A DNA stretch of 64,000 nucleotides from contig JAVVEL010000010.1 in NCBI GenBank assembly GCA_032260385.1, forward strand, positions 1 through 64,000. Reading direction: 5' to 3'. The position numbers were made by a program, and so were the translations under genes. This DNA is from UBA9300 sp032260385. Its GTDB lineage: Bacteria > Bacteroidota > Bacteroidia > Bacteroidales > VadinHA17. Below the pieces are notes generated by a model. It ran no database searches and had not been told where the DNA came from. It was given only the letters and a program-made list of their open reading frames with translations. Positions 43,560 to 52,193 of the stretch are shown here, piece after piece. Numbering within the stretch: position 1 is the stretch's first letter; the number at the start of each line of letters is the position of its first letter.

Positions 43560-45905
43560 ATGAACCATTCCAAAGATTATCTCAGGCTGATACTCCTTCT
43601 GTTCACGGTTATTGTTATTATCGGGGGATGTAAAAATAACCCGCCGGCAATCTCCCACAACCAGAAGTCTGATACAATTAATATATCCCATGGTGATATG
43701 CTTGACCTGGAAATAAGGTTTGCCGATGACAGGGAAGAGCTTATTTCAGCCACAGTTTTGTTCAATGATGAAGAAATCTACACGGGGAATGACAGTCTCT
43801 TTAAATATTCCCTGGAGACAGCAGATCTGAATGCTGGCAAATACTTCATTAAAATTAATGCCCTGGATGAGGACAGCCTGCCATCAGAAAAAGTCCTGAC
43901 CCTAAATATCAATGGAGTTAATCCCTCCCTGGGAAGCCTGTTAATTTCTGATATTGGTGCTACTTATGTAAAAGCAAATTTCGATATTACAAGTTCAGGG
44001 GGACTTGATATCAGCGAAAAGGGTATTTTATTCACTCCCCTGGCCGAACCAGGAGCCGAAGAGCAGAAATTAATAATTGATGACACAGCACTTTCAACGG
44101 AAAGCATAGTGGATGGTTTTCCCAGGGACAAGGATCTCAGACTCAGGGCTTATGCAAAAAATGGCACGGGAACAAGCTACAGTGAATATATTACCATTAA
44201 AACAAAAAGTGGAATTCCCGCTATACGGACCGGTGATGTAAGTAACATTCACTCTAAAACCGTTGATGCTTCCGGTACCCTTATTACCAACGGAGGGGAA
44301 AAGCTTCTGGGCTATGGTATTGTATATTCGGAAAATCCCCAGCCCCAACTGGGTGATAATGTAAGTTATGCCTCCGGCAGGACTTCCTTCAATGTAGAGC
44401 TGGATGGCTTGCAAGCTTTCACAAAGTATTATTTCAGGGCTTTTGCCAGAAACAGGTTTGCCACCCGCTATGGCGACATTAAGGAATTTGAAACAACCGG
44501 GCCGCCAAGAGTAAAGACCGGGGAACCCGGCCGTATTATGGTGAACTCAATAAGGATGAACATCGATGTGGTTAACAACGGAGGTCATGAGGTAACCGAC
44601 GCCGGCGTCTGCTTTTCAATGCTCAAGGAACCAACTATAGATACCAACGTTGCGAGCTTTGGTAAAGGAACAGGCAAATTTGAAGATGTCATTGAGGATC
44701 TTGATCCCGGAACAAAGTACCATTTGAGAGCCTATGCAATAAACAGTGAAGGTGTTTCCTATGGTGAGGAAATTATACTGTCAACAAAATTGGGCATCCC
44801 CGAAGTGGCTACCGGCGGTGTGACTGATATAGATTATTCATCTGTCACAGTAATTGGAGATGTGGTTGATGATGGTGGCCTCGATGTAATAGAGAGGGGA
44901 GTAGTGTGGGATACCATCAGCCGCCCGACAAAAAATAATAACTATGCCATTGTTGAAGGCACTGCCGGGAGATATGAATACAGGATTACTGGACTTGAAC
45001 TGGGTATAAAATACTTTGCCAGGTCATATGCCAGGAATGAAAAGGGCTATGTGTACTCCGAGCCTGTTGAATTTGTCCCCTTTATTAAAACTGATATGGA
45101 ACTAGTAAAGGGTAATTACTTCTCAATGGGAAGTGAGGAGGCTGACAAAACAGCTCAGCCTGTGCGCCAGGTTAAGGTTGATTCATTTATGATAGGCAAA
45201 TATGAAGTAAGAAACTCGGAATTCGTCGAATTCCTTAATTATCACAGTGATGAGCTAAAATTTAAGGGTGGGGGTGATGTGGTTTTACTCAGGGGACACC
45301 CAGTGTATTTCCTTAAAATATATGGAGAAGATTATGAAAAAACAGGTTTTGAAGTACCTATTGCTTACTCTGACGGAAAATTCAGTGTGAGGGATGATTG
45401 CGGAGATTATCCTGTCATACTTGTAAGCTGGGAAGGAGCCCGTATGTACTGCGAATGGGCTGGCGGAAGACTTCCAACTGAAGCTGAATGGGAGTTTGCC
45501 GCAAAGGGAGGGGTGAATACCTCAGATAAATATGCCGGTGGCAACGACCTCGATGAGCTTGGCTGGTACTACAAAAACAGCAGGGATGCATCCTGCCAGT
45601 TGATGCCCGGTGGCAACAGGGGCCTGAACAAGGTGGGTCAGCTTAAACCTAACCGTCTGGGCCTTTATGATATGTCAGGTAATGTCAGCGAATGGTGCTA
45701 CGACATATATGGCGCCGATTATTATTCCGTGTCACCTGCTGAAAATCCGGTGGGACCACAAAAAGGCGCTTTCAGGGTAATCAGGGGAGGCAGCTGGGTC
45801 GACAGTGATAATGTGTGCACGGTTTATACAAGAATAAAAAGTTTCGACCTTAACAAGGGATATGACAACATAGGTTTCAGATTGGTAAGGACCTTTGATA
45901 AATAA
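43560..45905 (+). CDS. Lipoprotein with FN3-like repeats and a C-terminal SUMF1 (FGE-like) domain
   Basis: A 781-residue lipoprotein (lipobox IIGGC, Cys22). After an Ig-like region there are four repeats of about 95 residues, each with a GG-then-G[IV] pattern: TSSGGLDISEKGILF, TNGGEKLLGYGIVYS, NNGGHEVTDAGVCFS and DDGGLDVIERGVVWD. Residues about 520-780 form a SUMF1 domain (MIGKYEVRNSEFVEFL, GGRLPTEAEWEFAAKG, GLYDMSGNVSEWCYD, FRVIRGGSW). The paired cysteines of true formylglycine-generating enzymes are not present (YTRIKSFDLN where CAAR-like sequence is expected), so it is probably a non-catalytic relative, as are GldJ/GldK. Confidence 0.82.
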   Translation: MNHSKDYLRLILLLFTVIVIIGGCKNNPPAISHNQKSDTINISHGDMLDLEIRFADDREELISATVLFNDEEIYTGNDSLFKYSLETADLNAGKYFIKINALDEDSLPSEKVLTLNINGVNPSLGSLLISDIGATYVKANFDITSSGGLDISEKGILFTPLAEPGAEEQKLIIDDTALSTESIVDGFPRDKDLRLRAYAKNGTGTSYSEYITIKTKSGIPAIRTGDVSNIHSKTVDASGTLITNGGEKLLGYGIVYSENPQPQLGDNVSYASGRTSFNVELDGLQAFTKYYFRAFARNRFATRYGDIKEFETTGPPRVKTGEPGRIMVNSIRMNIDVVNNGGHEVTDAGVCFSMLKEPTIDTNVASFGKGTGKFEDVIEDLDPGTKYHLRAYAINSEGVSYGEEIILSTKLGIPEVATGGVTDIDYSSVTVIGDVVDDGGLDVIERGVVWDTISRPTKNNNYAIVEGTAGRYEYRITGLELGIKYFARSYARNEKGYVYSEPVEFVPFIKTDMELVKGNYFSMGSEEADKTAQPVRQVKVDSFMIGKYEVRNSEFVEFLNYHSDELKFKGGGDVVLLRGHPVYFLKIYGEDYEKTGFEVPIAYSDGKFSVRDDCGDYPVILVSWEGARMYCEWAGGRLPTEAEWEFAAKGGVNTSDKYAGGNDLDELGWYYKNSRDASCQLMPGGNRGLNKVGQLKPNRLGLYDMSGNVSEWCYDIYGADYYSVSPAENPVGPQKGAFRVIRGGSWVDSDNVCTVYTRIKSFDLNKGYDNIGFRLVRTFDK

Positions 45906-45910
45906 TTAGA

Positions 45911-46690
45911 TTATTCAAGGTTCTTAGCTTCATCCCATATCCTGTCCATTTCCTCAAGCGAGAGGTCACGGAGGGATTTGCCTTGCTGTATGGTTTTATT
46001 TTCCAGGTAGTTAAATCTGTTTACGAATTTCCTGTTTGTTCTTTCCAGGGCTGCTTCCGGGTCAATATCGTATAACCTGGCTGCATTAATAAGGGAGAAT
46101 AAAACATCTCCGAACTCTGTCTCAATATTTTTCTTATCTCCTTTTTTTACTTCTTCTTTTAGTTCACCTAACTCTTCTTCTATCTTATCCCACACCTGCG
46201 TCCGGTCCTCCCAGTCAAAACCCACGCCTCTCACTTTTTCCTGTATCCTGTTTGCCTTTACAAGGGCAGGAAGTGATTTTGGCACTCCCGACAGCACAGG
46301 TTTGTATTTATCTGTTTCATTTAATTTGAGTTTCTCCCAGTTATCGGCAACATCCGCGGCATTGATGACTTCAGTGTCGCCAAAAACATGAGGATGCCTG
46401 TAAACAAGTTTTTTGTTTATGCCCTCAATGACCTTTGTAATATCAAAACTTTTCTTTTCTGAGCCGATCTTCGCATAAAAAACTATATGAAGCATCAGAT
46501 CACCAAGCTCCTTGCATATAGCACTGTCATCATTATCGAGTATGGCATCGGCCAGCTCATAAGTCTCTTCAATGGTTAATTTCCTTAATGTTTCATTTGT
46601 CTGTTCCATATCCCACGGGCAACTGGTTCTCAGCCTGTCCATGATATCGAGTAATTCTTTGAAGGCTTTAAGTCTCTTGTCTGGTTCCAT
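45911..46690 (-). CDS. mazG: Nucleoside triphosphate pyrophosphohydrolase MazG
   Basis: A 259-residue house-cleaning enzyme that hydrolyses NTPs to NMP and pyrophosphate. It has two MazG domains; the first shows CPWDMEQTNETLRKLTIEE and the metal-binding helix EETYELADAILDND near residue 38 with KELGDLMLHIVFYAKI near 64. The second shows EEELGELKEEVKKGD and EFGDVLFSLINAARL near 190. It is 10 bases from the downstream end of the SAM-hydrolase gene and convergent with the SUMF1 gene. Confidence 0.93.
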   Translation of the reverse strand: MEPDKRLKAFKELLDIMDRLRTSCPWDMEQTNETLRKLTIEETYELADAILDNDDSAICKELGDLMLHIVFYAKIGSEKKSFDITKVIEGINKKLVYRHPHVFGDTEVINAADVADNWEKLKLNETDKYKPVLSGVPKSLPALVKANRIQEKVRGVGFDWEDRTQVWDKIEEELGELKEEVKKGDKKNIETEFGDVLFSLINAARLYDIDPEAALERTNRKFVNRFNYLENKTIQQGKSLRDLSLEEMDRIWDEAKNLE

Positions 46691-46700
46691 CGGTGTTTAT

Positions 46701-47504
46701 CTAAAAAAGCATTCCGGGTTTTTTACTGCTTCCGGGAGCAGCAATCCTGACTATGTCCCCAACCTGCAGGCTAAGTAATTCCGCGGCATTGGTGCCGTTA
46801 ATGCCAATCTCGAGCAGATTAAGAGAATTGAAAACAGCCAGCAATTCTCCAATTGACTCGCTGTTGTAGTAATCGCTTATGTGGTCAATTATATTTTTGT
46901 TTGAGCGGATCGCTATCTGGAAGCTCTTATTGTCAAAAACCCTCTTGAATAAATCATTTGTAATATTTGAAATGGCATTGCCATAGGTGTCAATGTAAAT
47001 AATACTCCCTGTTATGGCATCTTCTTCAATGGTTGCCCTGAACGGATGCATTTCCCTGATGGTCTGCTTTTCAACTCCTATGCCGGAAATACCCCCACCC
47101 TTTATTATTGCATCTGCAGCTTCAGCGAAGACCCTTATTTCGTCTATCCTGCCTGTTGTTTTGCCTGGGCTGAGCTGTACCATCCTGTCAGGTTCCGAAT
47201 TAAGTATTAAATGAAAGATACCGTTATCTGCACCTATGAAAAAATGACCCCTGGCTTCTACAATAACGTGCGGACTACTGTCACTGTATTCAGACTGTAC
47301 ACAGATTATGTGAACAGAACCTTCAGGATAATGCTCAAAGGTGTTCCTTATGACAAATGCACTCTTCTGTATATTGAACGGACTCAAACCATTGGCATTT
47401 TCAATAACCGGGATGCCCGGGCACATGCTGGCCAGCTTACCTTTCAGTATGCCGTTATAATAATCAAATGCTTGCCATTCAGTAGTAAGAGTAATTACTG
47501 GCAT
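46701..47504 (-). CDS. S-adenosyl-L-methionine hydrolase (DUF62 / SAM hydroxide adenosyltransferase)
   Basis: A 267-residue protein of the fluorinase/chlorinase/DUF62 superfamily. Characteristic blocks are TLTTEWQAFDYYNGILKGKL at the start, the GADNGIFHL segment near 93 and the C-terminal NGTNAAELLSLQVGDIVRI. Most bacterial members use water and hydrolyse SAM to adenosine and methionine; halide specificity cannot be read from sequence. Its -7 box TAGGTTTG is at 47566-47573, head to head with phoH. Confidence 0.82.
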   Translation of the reverse strand: MPVITLTTEWQAFDYYNGILKGKLASMCPGIPVIENANGLSPFNIQKSAFVIRNTFEHYPEGSVHIICVQSEYSDSSPHVIVEARGHFFIGADNGIFHLILNSEPDRMVQLSPGKTTGRIDEIRVFAEAADAIIKGGGISGIGVEKQTIREMHPFRATIEEDAITGSIIYIDTYGNAISNITNDLFKRVFDNKSFQIAIRSNKNIIDHISDYYNSESIGELLAVFNSLNLLEIGINGTNAAELLSLQVGDIVRIAAPGSSKKPGMLF

Positions 47505-47565
47505 CCTTAAAAACTTATACTTAAGATGATATTCTTGTAAAAAAAATAGGTTACTTTGTAATACT

Positions 47566-47573
47566 CAAACCTA
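47566..47573 (-). promoter_or_regulatory. -7 box (TAGGTTTG) for the SAM hydrolase gene
   Basis: TAGGTTTG on the minus strand, 61 bases upstream of the ATG at 47504. Confidence 0.45.
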
Positions 47574-47598
47574 AGGTTTTTTTTTGAGAATACACAGG

Positions 47599-47606
47599 TA
47601 TTTTTG
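47599..47606 (+). promoter_or_regulatory. -7 box (TATTTTTG) for phoH
   Basis: TATTTTTG, 22 bases before ATG 47629. It shows that the longer TTG-initiated frame from 47584 is not translated. Confidence 0.55.
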
Positions 47607-47628
47607 CTTAAAAAGGTTATTAGAATGT

Positions 47629-48603
47629 ATGGTTGAGAAGATAATTGAATTAGAAGACATTGATCCAAAAATATTTTTCGGCACAAATAATATTCTTGTC
47701 GACAGCATCCGCAATCACTTTCCAAAACTTAAGATTATTGCCAGGGGAAACGCGATAAAGGCAATAGGTGAGGAAGAAGAGGTTGAGAAGTTTGAAGTTA
47801 AAATTTATGAACTGATAGATTTTTTTGAGAAGCATAACAAGCTGCAGCAGGATGATATAGAGAGGCTCTTTTCGGATCCGGAAATGTCAAAGGCTGCCGG
47901 CAACGGGGGAATGGAGGAAACACTGGTGTTTAATATAAGCGGAAGGCCAATCAGGGCGAGAACCGTGCACCAGTTTAACCTTGTGGAAGAATATAAGATT
48001 AATGATCTCCTTATAGCTGTGGGACCTGCCGGTACCGGGAAGACATATACAGCCATTGCCCTGGCAGTGAGGGCACTCAAGAATAAGCAGGTAAAAAGGA
48101 TCGTTCTTACAAGGCCTGCGGTGGAAGCAGGAGAGAGGCTGGGCTTTCTTCCCGGTGATATGAGAGAGAAACTGGACCCCTACCTGCAACCTCTCTATGA
48201 TGCGCTTAAAGACATGATACACTTCCGCAAACTGGAAGCCTGGCTTGAAGACGGCACAATTCAGATAGCTCCGCTGGCTTATATGAGGGGAAGAACACTG
48301 GAGCAGTCCTTCGTTATACTCGATGAAGCACAGAATACAACCATAAGCCAGCTCAAAATGTTCCTTACAAGAATGGGCGTCAGCTCCAAGTTTATTATGA
48401 CAGGCGATATAACACAGATAGACCTTCCTTATAAAAAGAAATCAGGTTTGCTCCAGGCAATGAGAATACTGAAGGGTATTGAAGGTATTTCCATCATTGA
48501 GTTTGATGAAAGGGATATTGTAAGGCACAAGCTGGTGAAAGATATTGTGAGAGCTTATGATCAGGAAGAGAATGGCGGAGTGGACGAAGAGAATGAGAGA
48601 TGA
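47629..48603 (+). CDS. phoH: PhoH-like ATPase
   Basis: A 324-residue cytoplasmic P-loop ATPase with an N-terminal KH-like segment (KLKIIARGNAIKAIGEEEEVE near residue 30) and Walker A GPAGTGKT near residue 131, followed by VLTRPAVEAGERLGFLPGD and Walker B SFVILDEAQNTT near 228. PhoH2/PhoH-family proteins are tied to RNA metabolism and ribosome maturation (YbeZ-like). ATG 47629 chosen because the upstream frame begins before the promoter box. Confidence 0.93.
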   Translation: MVEKIIELEDIDPKIFFGTNNILVDSIRNHFPKLKIIARGNAIKAIGEEEEVEKFEVKIYELIDFFEKHNKLQQDDIERLFSDPEMSKAAGNGGMEETLVFNISGRPIRARTVHQFNLVEEYKINDLLIAVGPAGTGKTYTAIALAVRALKNKQVKRIVLTRPAVEAGERLGFLPGDMREKLDPYLQPLYDALKDMIHFRKLEAWLEDGTIQIAPLAYMRGRTLEQSFVILDEAQNTTISQLKMFLTRMGVSSKFIMTGDITQIDLPYKKKSGLLQAMRILKGIEGISIIEFDERDIVRHKLVKDIVRAYDQEENGGVDEENER

Positions 48604-48681
48604 AGAGACTCTGGGCTGGAAGAAAAAGAGGGTTGAGTAAAATTGAGTAAAGTTGATAAAGAGGTGATGATGAGTTTATTA

Positions 48682-48705
48682 CAGTACCCAGTACCCAGTA
48701 CCCAG
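48682..48705. repeat. Heptamer tandem array (CAGTACC) x3
   Basis: Three perfect copies of CAGTACC plus three more bases, in the phoH-purC spacer. The same spacer also has GGTTGAGTAAAATTGAGTAAAGTTGA, another degenerate repeat. Confidence 0.85.
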
Positions 48706-48736
48706 AAGAATATTAACCCATAAATAAATAAGCAGA

Positions 48737-49690
48737 ATGTCACAGACTCTTACCAGGACAAACTTCAGTTTCCCGGGGCAGAAAAGTGTTTACCACGGGA
48801 AAGTGAGAGAAGTTTACAATATTGATGACAAATACCTCCTGATGGTGGTAACGGATCGCATTTCAGCCTTTGATGTGGTTCTTCCGAGGGGAATCCCCTA
48901 TAAAGGCCAGGTATTGAACCAGATTGCTTCCAAATTCCTTGATGCCACTTCCGATATAGTGCCAAACTGGAAAATTGCATCACCCGACCCCAACGTTACT
49001 TTTGGTCACAGATGTGAACCATACCCGGTGGAGATGATTGTCAGGGCCTACCTTACAGGAAGTTCCTGGCGTACCTATAAGTCTGGCGCCAGAAGTATAT
49101 GTGGTATCCCCATACGTGAGGGAATGAAGGAACACGAAAAGTTTGGCAAACCAATAATAACCCCTACAACCAAGGCAGAACAGGGTTTGCATGATGAAGA
49201 TATTTCAAAAGAAGAGATATTAAAAAAAGGCATAGTGACTGAGGAAGAATATGAAATGCTGGAAAAATACAGCATGGATTTGTTTATGAGAGGATCCGAA
49301 ATAGCAGCTGAGCACGGGCTTATTCTCGTAGATACAAAATATGAATTCGGAAAAAAAGACGGTGAGATTTACCTGATTGACGAAATACATACCCCTGACT
49401 CCTCAAGATACTTTTATGCAGATGTATACAGGAAAAGGTTTAACAGGGGAGAAGCCCAGAAACAGCTTTCTAAGGAATTCGTGAGGGAATGGCTGATGGA
49501 TCGCGGCTTCCAGGGCCAGGAGGGTCAGGAGGTTCCTGAAATGACAGATGAATTCGTTAACGAAGTGTCGGAGCGGTATATCGAACTATTCGAAAAAATT
49601 ACCGGGGACAAATTCGAAAGAGCAGATATTTCTGGCATAGAGGCCAGGATTGAGATGAATGTACAGAAATTTATGAGCGATTACAGGTAA
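48737..49690 (+). CDS. purC: SAICAR synthetase (PurC)
   Basis: Purine biosynthesis: ATP-dependent joining of CAIR and aspartate. The 317-residue protein has GKVREVYNIDDKYLLMVVTDRISAFD at residues 18-43, the ATP-binding VEMIVRAYLTGSSWRTY near 97, the GLILVDTKYEFGKK block near 194 and DEIHTPDSSRYF near 215. The length fits the longer PurC form seen in Bacteroidota and yeast-like enzymes. Confidence 0.95.
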   Translation: MSQTLTRTNFSFPGQKSVYHGKVREVYNIDDKYLLMVVTDRISAFDVVLPRGIPYKGQVLNQIASKFLDATSDIVPNWKIASPDPNVTFGHRCEPYPVEMIVRAYLTGSSWRTYKSGARSICGIPIREGMKEHEKFGKPIITPTTKAEQGLHDEDISKEEILKKGIVTEEEYEMLEKYSMDLFMRGSEIAAEHGLILVDTKYEFGKKDGEIYLIDEIHTPDSSRYFYADVYRKRFNRGEAQKQLSKEFVREWLMDRGFQGQEGQEVPEMTDEFVNEVSERYIELFEKITGDKFERADISGIEARIEMNVQKFMSDYR

Positions 49691-49795
49691 TGCTCTATAA
49701 CATGTTTCAGAAAGTGGCCTCTTTGGTTGCTTTCTCTGAAAAAAATTTCAACCTTGGAAATTATTTTTTTGTGATAGTCAAAATTAATTTCAAGG

Positions 49796-50626
49796 ATGAA
49801 TAAAATTATTATGAAAGAGCAGTTGAACAACAATGTTGTTAAACTGGTAATTGATGCACCTCGTATTGCACGGAAGCGTAAAGCAGGGCATTTCGTTATA
49901 GTAAAAATTGACAAAAAAGGAGAGAGAATTCCCCTTACCATTGCTGATGCCGATCCTTCCGGTGGGACAATAACTCTCGTCATCCAGAAGGTTGGTGTTA
50001 CATCACATAAGTTATCCCTGATGGAGGAAGGTGACAGCCTGGCTGATGTTGTCGGTCCCCTGGGTCATGCCACTGAAATTGACAGGGTAGGTACCGTATT
50101 GTGCGCGGGAGGGGGAGTGGGGGTAGCTCCATTATTGCCAATTGCCAGGGCTTTTAAGGAAGCGGGCAACAGGGTCCTTTCAGTAATTGCTGCAAGAAAT
50201 AGTGATCTGATTATCCTTGAGGATGAGATGAGGGAGTGTTCCGATGAAGTTATTATAATGACCGATGACGGTTCCTACGGAAAACAGGGACTGGTTACTC
50301 ATGGGATGGAAGAAATACTCGACAGGGAGAAGGTTAACCTTGCCGTTACAATCGGCCCTGCCATTATGATGAAGTTTGCTTCCCTGACAAGCAAAAAATA
50401 TAATGTTCCCACAATCGCCAGTCTGAATACCATTATGGTTGATGGAACAGGTATGTGCGGAGCATGCCGGGTGAGCGTTGACGGCAAAACAAGATTCGTA
50501 TGTGTTGACGGACCTGAATTCGATGCACATAAAATTGACTATGATGAGATGATTATGCGGCTGGGAGCCTATGAAGACAAGGAAAGAGAGGCTTACGAGA
50601 AATATCTTGAGACAGTCAGCCAATAA
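49796..50626 (+). CDS. NfnA-like FAD/NAD-binding ferredoxin reductase subunit with [2Fe-2S] cluster
   Basis: A 276-residue ferredoxin-reductase-fold protein (sulfide dehydrogenase/dihydroorotate dehydrogenase electron-transfer family). FAD-binding blocks appear in ERIPLTIADAD, NAD-binding in CAGGGVGVAPLLPIARAFKE near residue 103, and a C-terminal [2Fe-2S] site in GTGMCGACRVSVDGK with a further Cys in FVCVDGPEFD. Together with the next gene it forms an NfnAB/SudAB-like pair that in anaerobes bifurcates electrons between NADPH, NAD+ and ferredoxin. Confidence 0.85.
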   Translation: MNKIIMKEQLNNNVVKLVIDAPRIARKRKAGHFVIVKIDKKGERIPLTIADADPSGGTITLVIQKVGVTSHKLSLMEEGDSLADVVGPLGHATEIDRVGTVLCAGGGVGVAPLLPIARAFKEAGNRVLSVIAARNSDLIILEDEMRECSDEVIIMTDDGSYGKQGLVTHGMEEILDREKVNLAVTIGPAIMMKFASLTSKKYNVPTIASLNTIMVDGTGMCGACRVSVDGKTRFVCVDGPEFDAHKIDYDEMIMRLGAYEDKEREAYEKYLETVSQ

Positions 50627-50667
50627 ACCCTTTCAATAATCATTATCCGGAAAATAAAGAATATAAG

Positions 50668-52155
50668 ATGGAAACCATAAGTGATATATTAAAGTCAGAA
50701 CGCCAGCAGGCCTGGAGGGATGAACTTCGCAAGAGCATGAAAGCCAAAGAGCGAACCTCCATACCAAGGGTTAAAATGCCTGAACAGGACCCGAATGTGA
50801 GAAATAAAAACCATAGCGAAGTTAATCTTGGCCTCACAAAAGAAATGGCAATGAAAGAGGCTCAGAGATGTCTCGATTGTGTCGATCCAACATGTATTAC
50901 AGGTTGCCCGGTCGGAATTAACATACCAAAATTCATTAAAAGGATTGAGCAGGGTGAATTTCTTGAATCTGCCAAAACACTGAAGGAAACAAATGCCTTG
51001 CCCGCGGTATGCGGGCGTGTTTGCCCCCAGGAAGTCCAGTGTGAAGTAAACTGCTTCTATGTTCAAAAGCTGAAGAAGGATCCTGTGGCAATAGGCTTTC
51101 TTGAAAGGTTTGCTGCTGATTATGAGCGAAATAGTGGAAGTATCTCTGTTCCCGCTGTGGAGAATAAAAATGGGATTAAGGTAGCTGTAATAGGCTCAGG
51201 ACCGGCAGGTCTGGCGGTGGCCGGGGATATGATTAAATGGGGATATGACGTTACCGTATTTGAAGCCTTGCATGAAATAGGCGGTGTGCTTAAATACGGA
51301 ATTCCTGAATTCAGGCTCCCAAATGAAATTGTGGATGTTGAGATTGATAACCTGAAACAGATGGGTGTTAAGTTTGAAACCAATTTCATCGTTGGAACAA
51401 CAGCCACGGTGGACGATCTGAGAAAGGAGGGTTTTGAGGCCTTCTTCGTAGGCTCGGGGGCAGGATTACCTAAATTTATGAATATCCCGGGTGAAAATTA
51501 CCGCAGAATATTTTCGTCCAATGAATACCTCACAAGAGTGAACCTTATGAATGCCGCAAATCCTGATTATGACACCCCTGTCTTCAGTGGAAAAAATGTT
51601 GCGGTTATAGGTGGAGGCAATACTGCAATGGACTCAGTACGAACATCAAAACGACTGGGTGCCGACAGGTCGATGATAATTTACAGGAGATCGATTGAAG
51701 AGATGCCTGCACGTGTTGAGGAAATAAAGCATGCACAGGAAGAAGGCGTCGAATTTATGAACCTCAACAGTCCCGTGGAATATTTTTCTGATGGAAGAGG
51801 AAATGTAAATAAAATGCTTGTACAGAGAATGGAGCTGGGTGAACCCGACAGCTCCGGACGCAGGAGACCGGTACCTCTTGAAGGCTCGGAATATGAGGTT
51901 AAAGTGGATACCGTAGTAGTCGCCATCGGTGTATCACCAAATCCCCTCATTCCTGCGAGCATGCCTGAACTGGAAGTTACCAACTGGGGAACTATAAAAG
52001 TCGATCAGGATACCATGCAGTCCTCTGTCGATGGTATTTTTGCCGGAGGCGACATAGTGCGCGGAGGAGCAACCGTAATACTTGCCATGGGCGATGGAAG
52101 AAAAGCAGCTAAAGGAATGCACGAGTACCTGAAGGCAAAGCTTGCTAAAAAATAA
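50668..52155 (+). CDS. NfnB-like / NADPH-dependent glutamate synthase-type FAD subunit
   Basis: A 495-residue protein with two [4Fe-4S] groups in the N-terminal domain (RCLDCVDPTCITGCPVG near residue 68 and CGRVCPQEVQCEVNC near 113), an FAD-binding VIGSGPAGLAVAG near 174 and an NADPH-binding VIGGGNTAMDSVR near 313, ending with GDIVRGGATVILAMGDGRKAA. Known as GltA or SudA/NfnL. Directly following the NfnA-like gene (41-base gap), it most likely forms the large subunit of an electron-bifurcating transhydrogenase and not a glutamate synthase beta chain, since no gltB-like gene is nearby. Confidence 0.87.
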   Translation: METISDILKSERQQAWRDELRKSMKAKERTSIPRVKMPEQDPNVRNKNHSEVNLGLTKEMAMKEAQRCLDCVDPTCITGCPVGINIPKFIKRIEQGEFLESAKTLKETNALPAVCGRVCPQEVQCEVNCFYVQKLKKDPVAIGFLERFAADYERNSGSISVPAVENKNGIKVAVIGSGPAGLAVAGDMIKWGYDVTVFEALHEIGGVLKYGIPEFRLPNEIVDVEIDNLKQMGVKFETNFIVGTTATVDDLRKEGFEAFFVGSGAGLPKFMNIPGENYRRIFSSNEYLTRVNLMNAANPDYDTPVFSGKNVAVIGGGNTAMDSVRTSKRLGADRSMIIYRRSIEEMPARVEEIKHAQEEGVEFMNLNSPVEYFSDGRGNVNKMLVQRMELGEPDSSGRRRPVPLEGSEYEVKVDTVVVAIGVSPNPLIPASMPELEVTNWGTIKVDQDTMQSSVDGIFAGGDIVRGGATVILAMGDGRKAAKGMHEYLKAKLAKK

Positions 52156-52193
52156 TATTTGTAAATTGTGAAAAAACAAAAATACAATTCAAA

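Noticed and set aside
43560..45905. Active sulfatase-modifying formylglycine-generating enzyme
   Set aside because: The catalytic cysteine pair is not seen, and no sulfatase gene is nearby.
47584..47628. Upstream TTG start of phoH
   Set aside because: The -7 box TATTTTTG at 47599-47606 lies inside this extension.
50668..52155. Glutamate synthase beta subunit
   Set aside because: No large glutamate synthase subunit is present, and the preceding gene is an NfnA-type partner.
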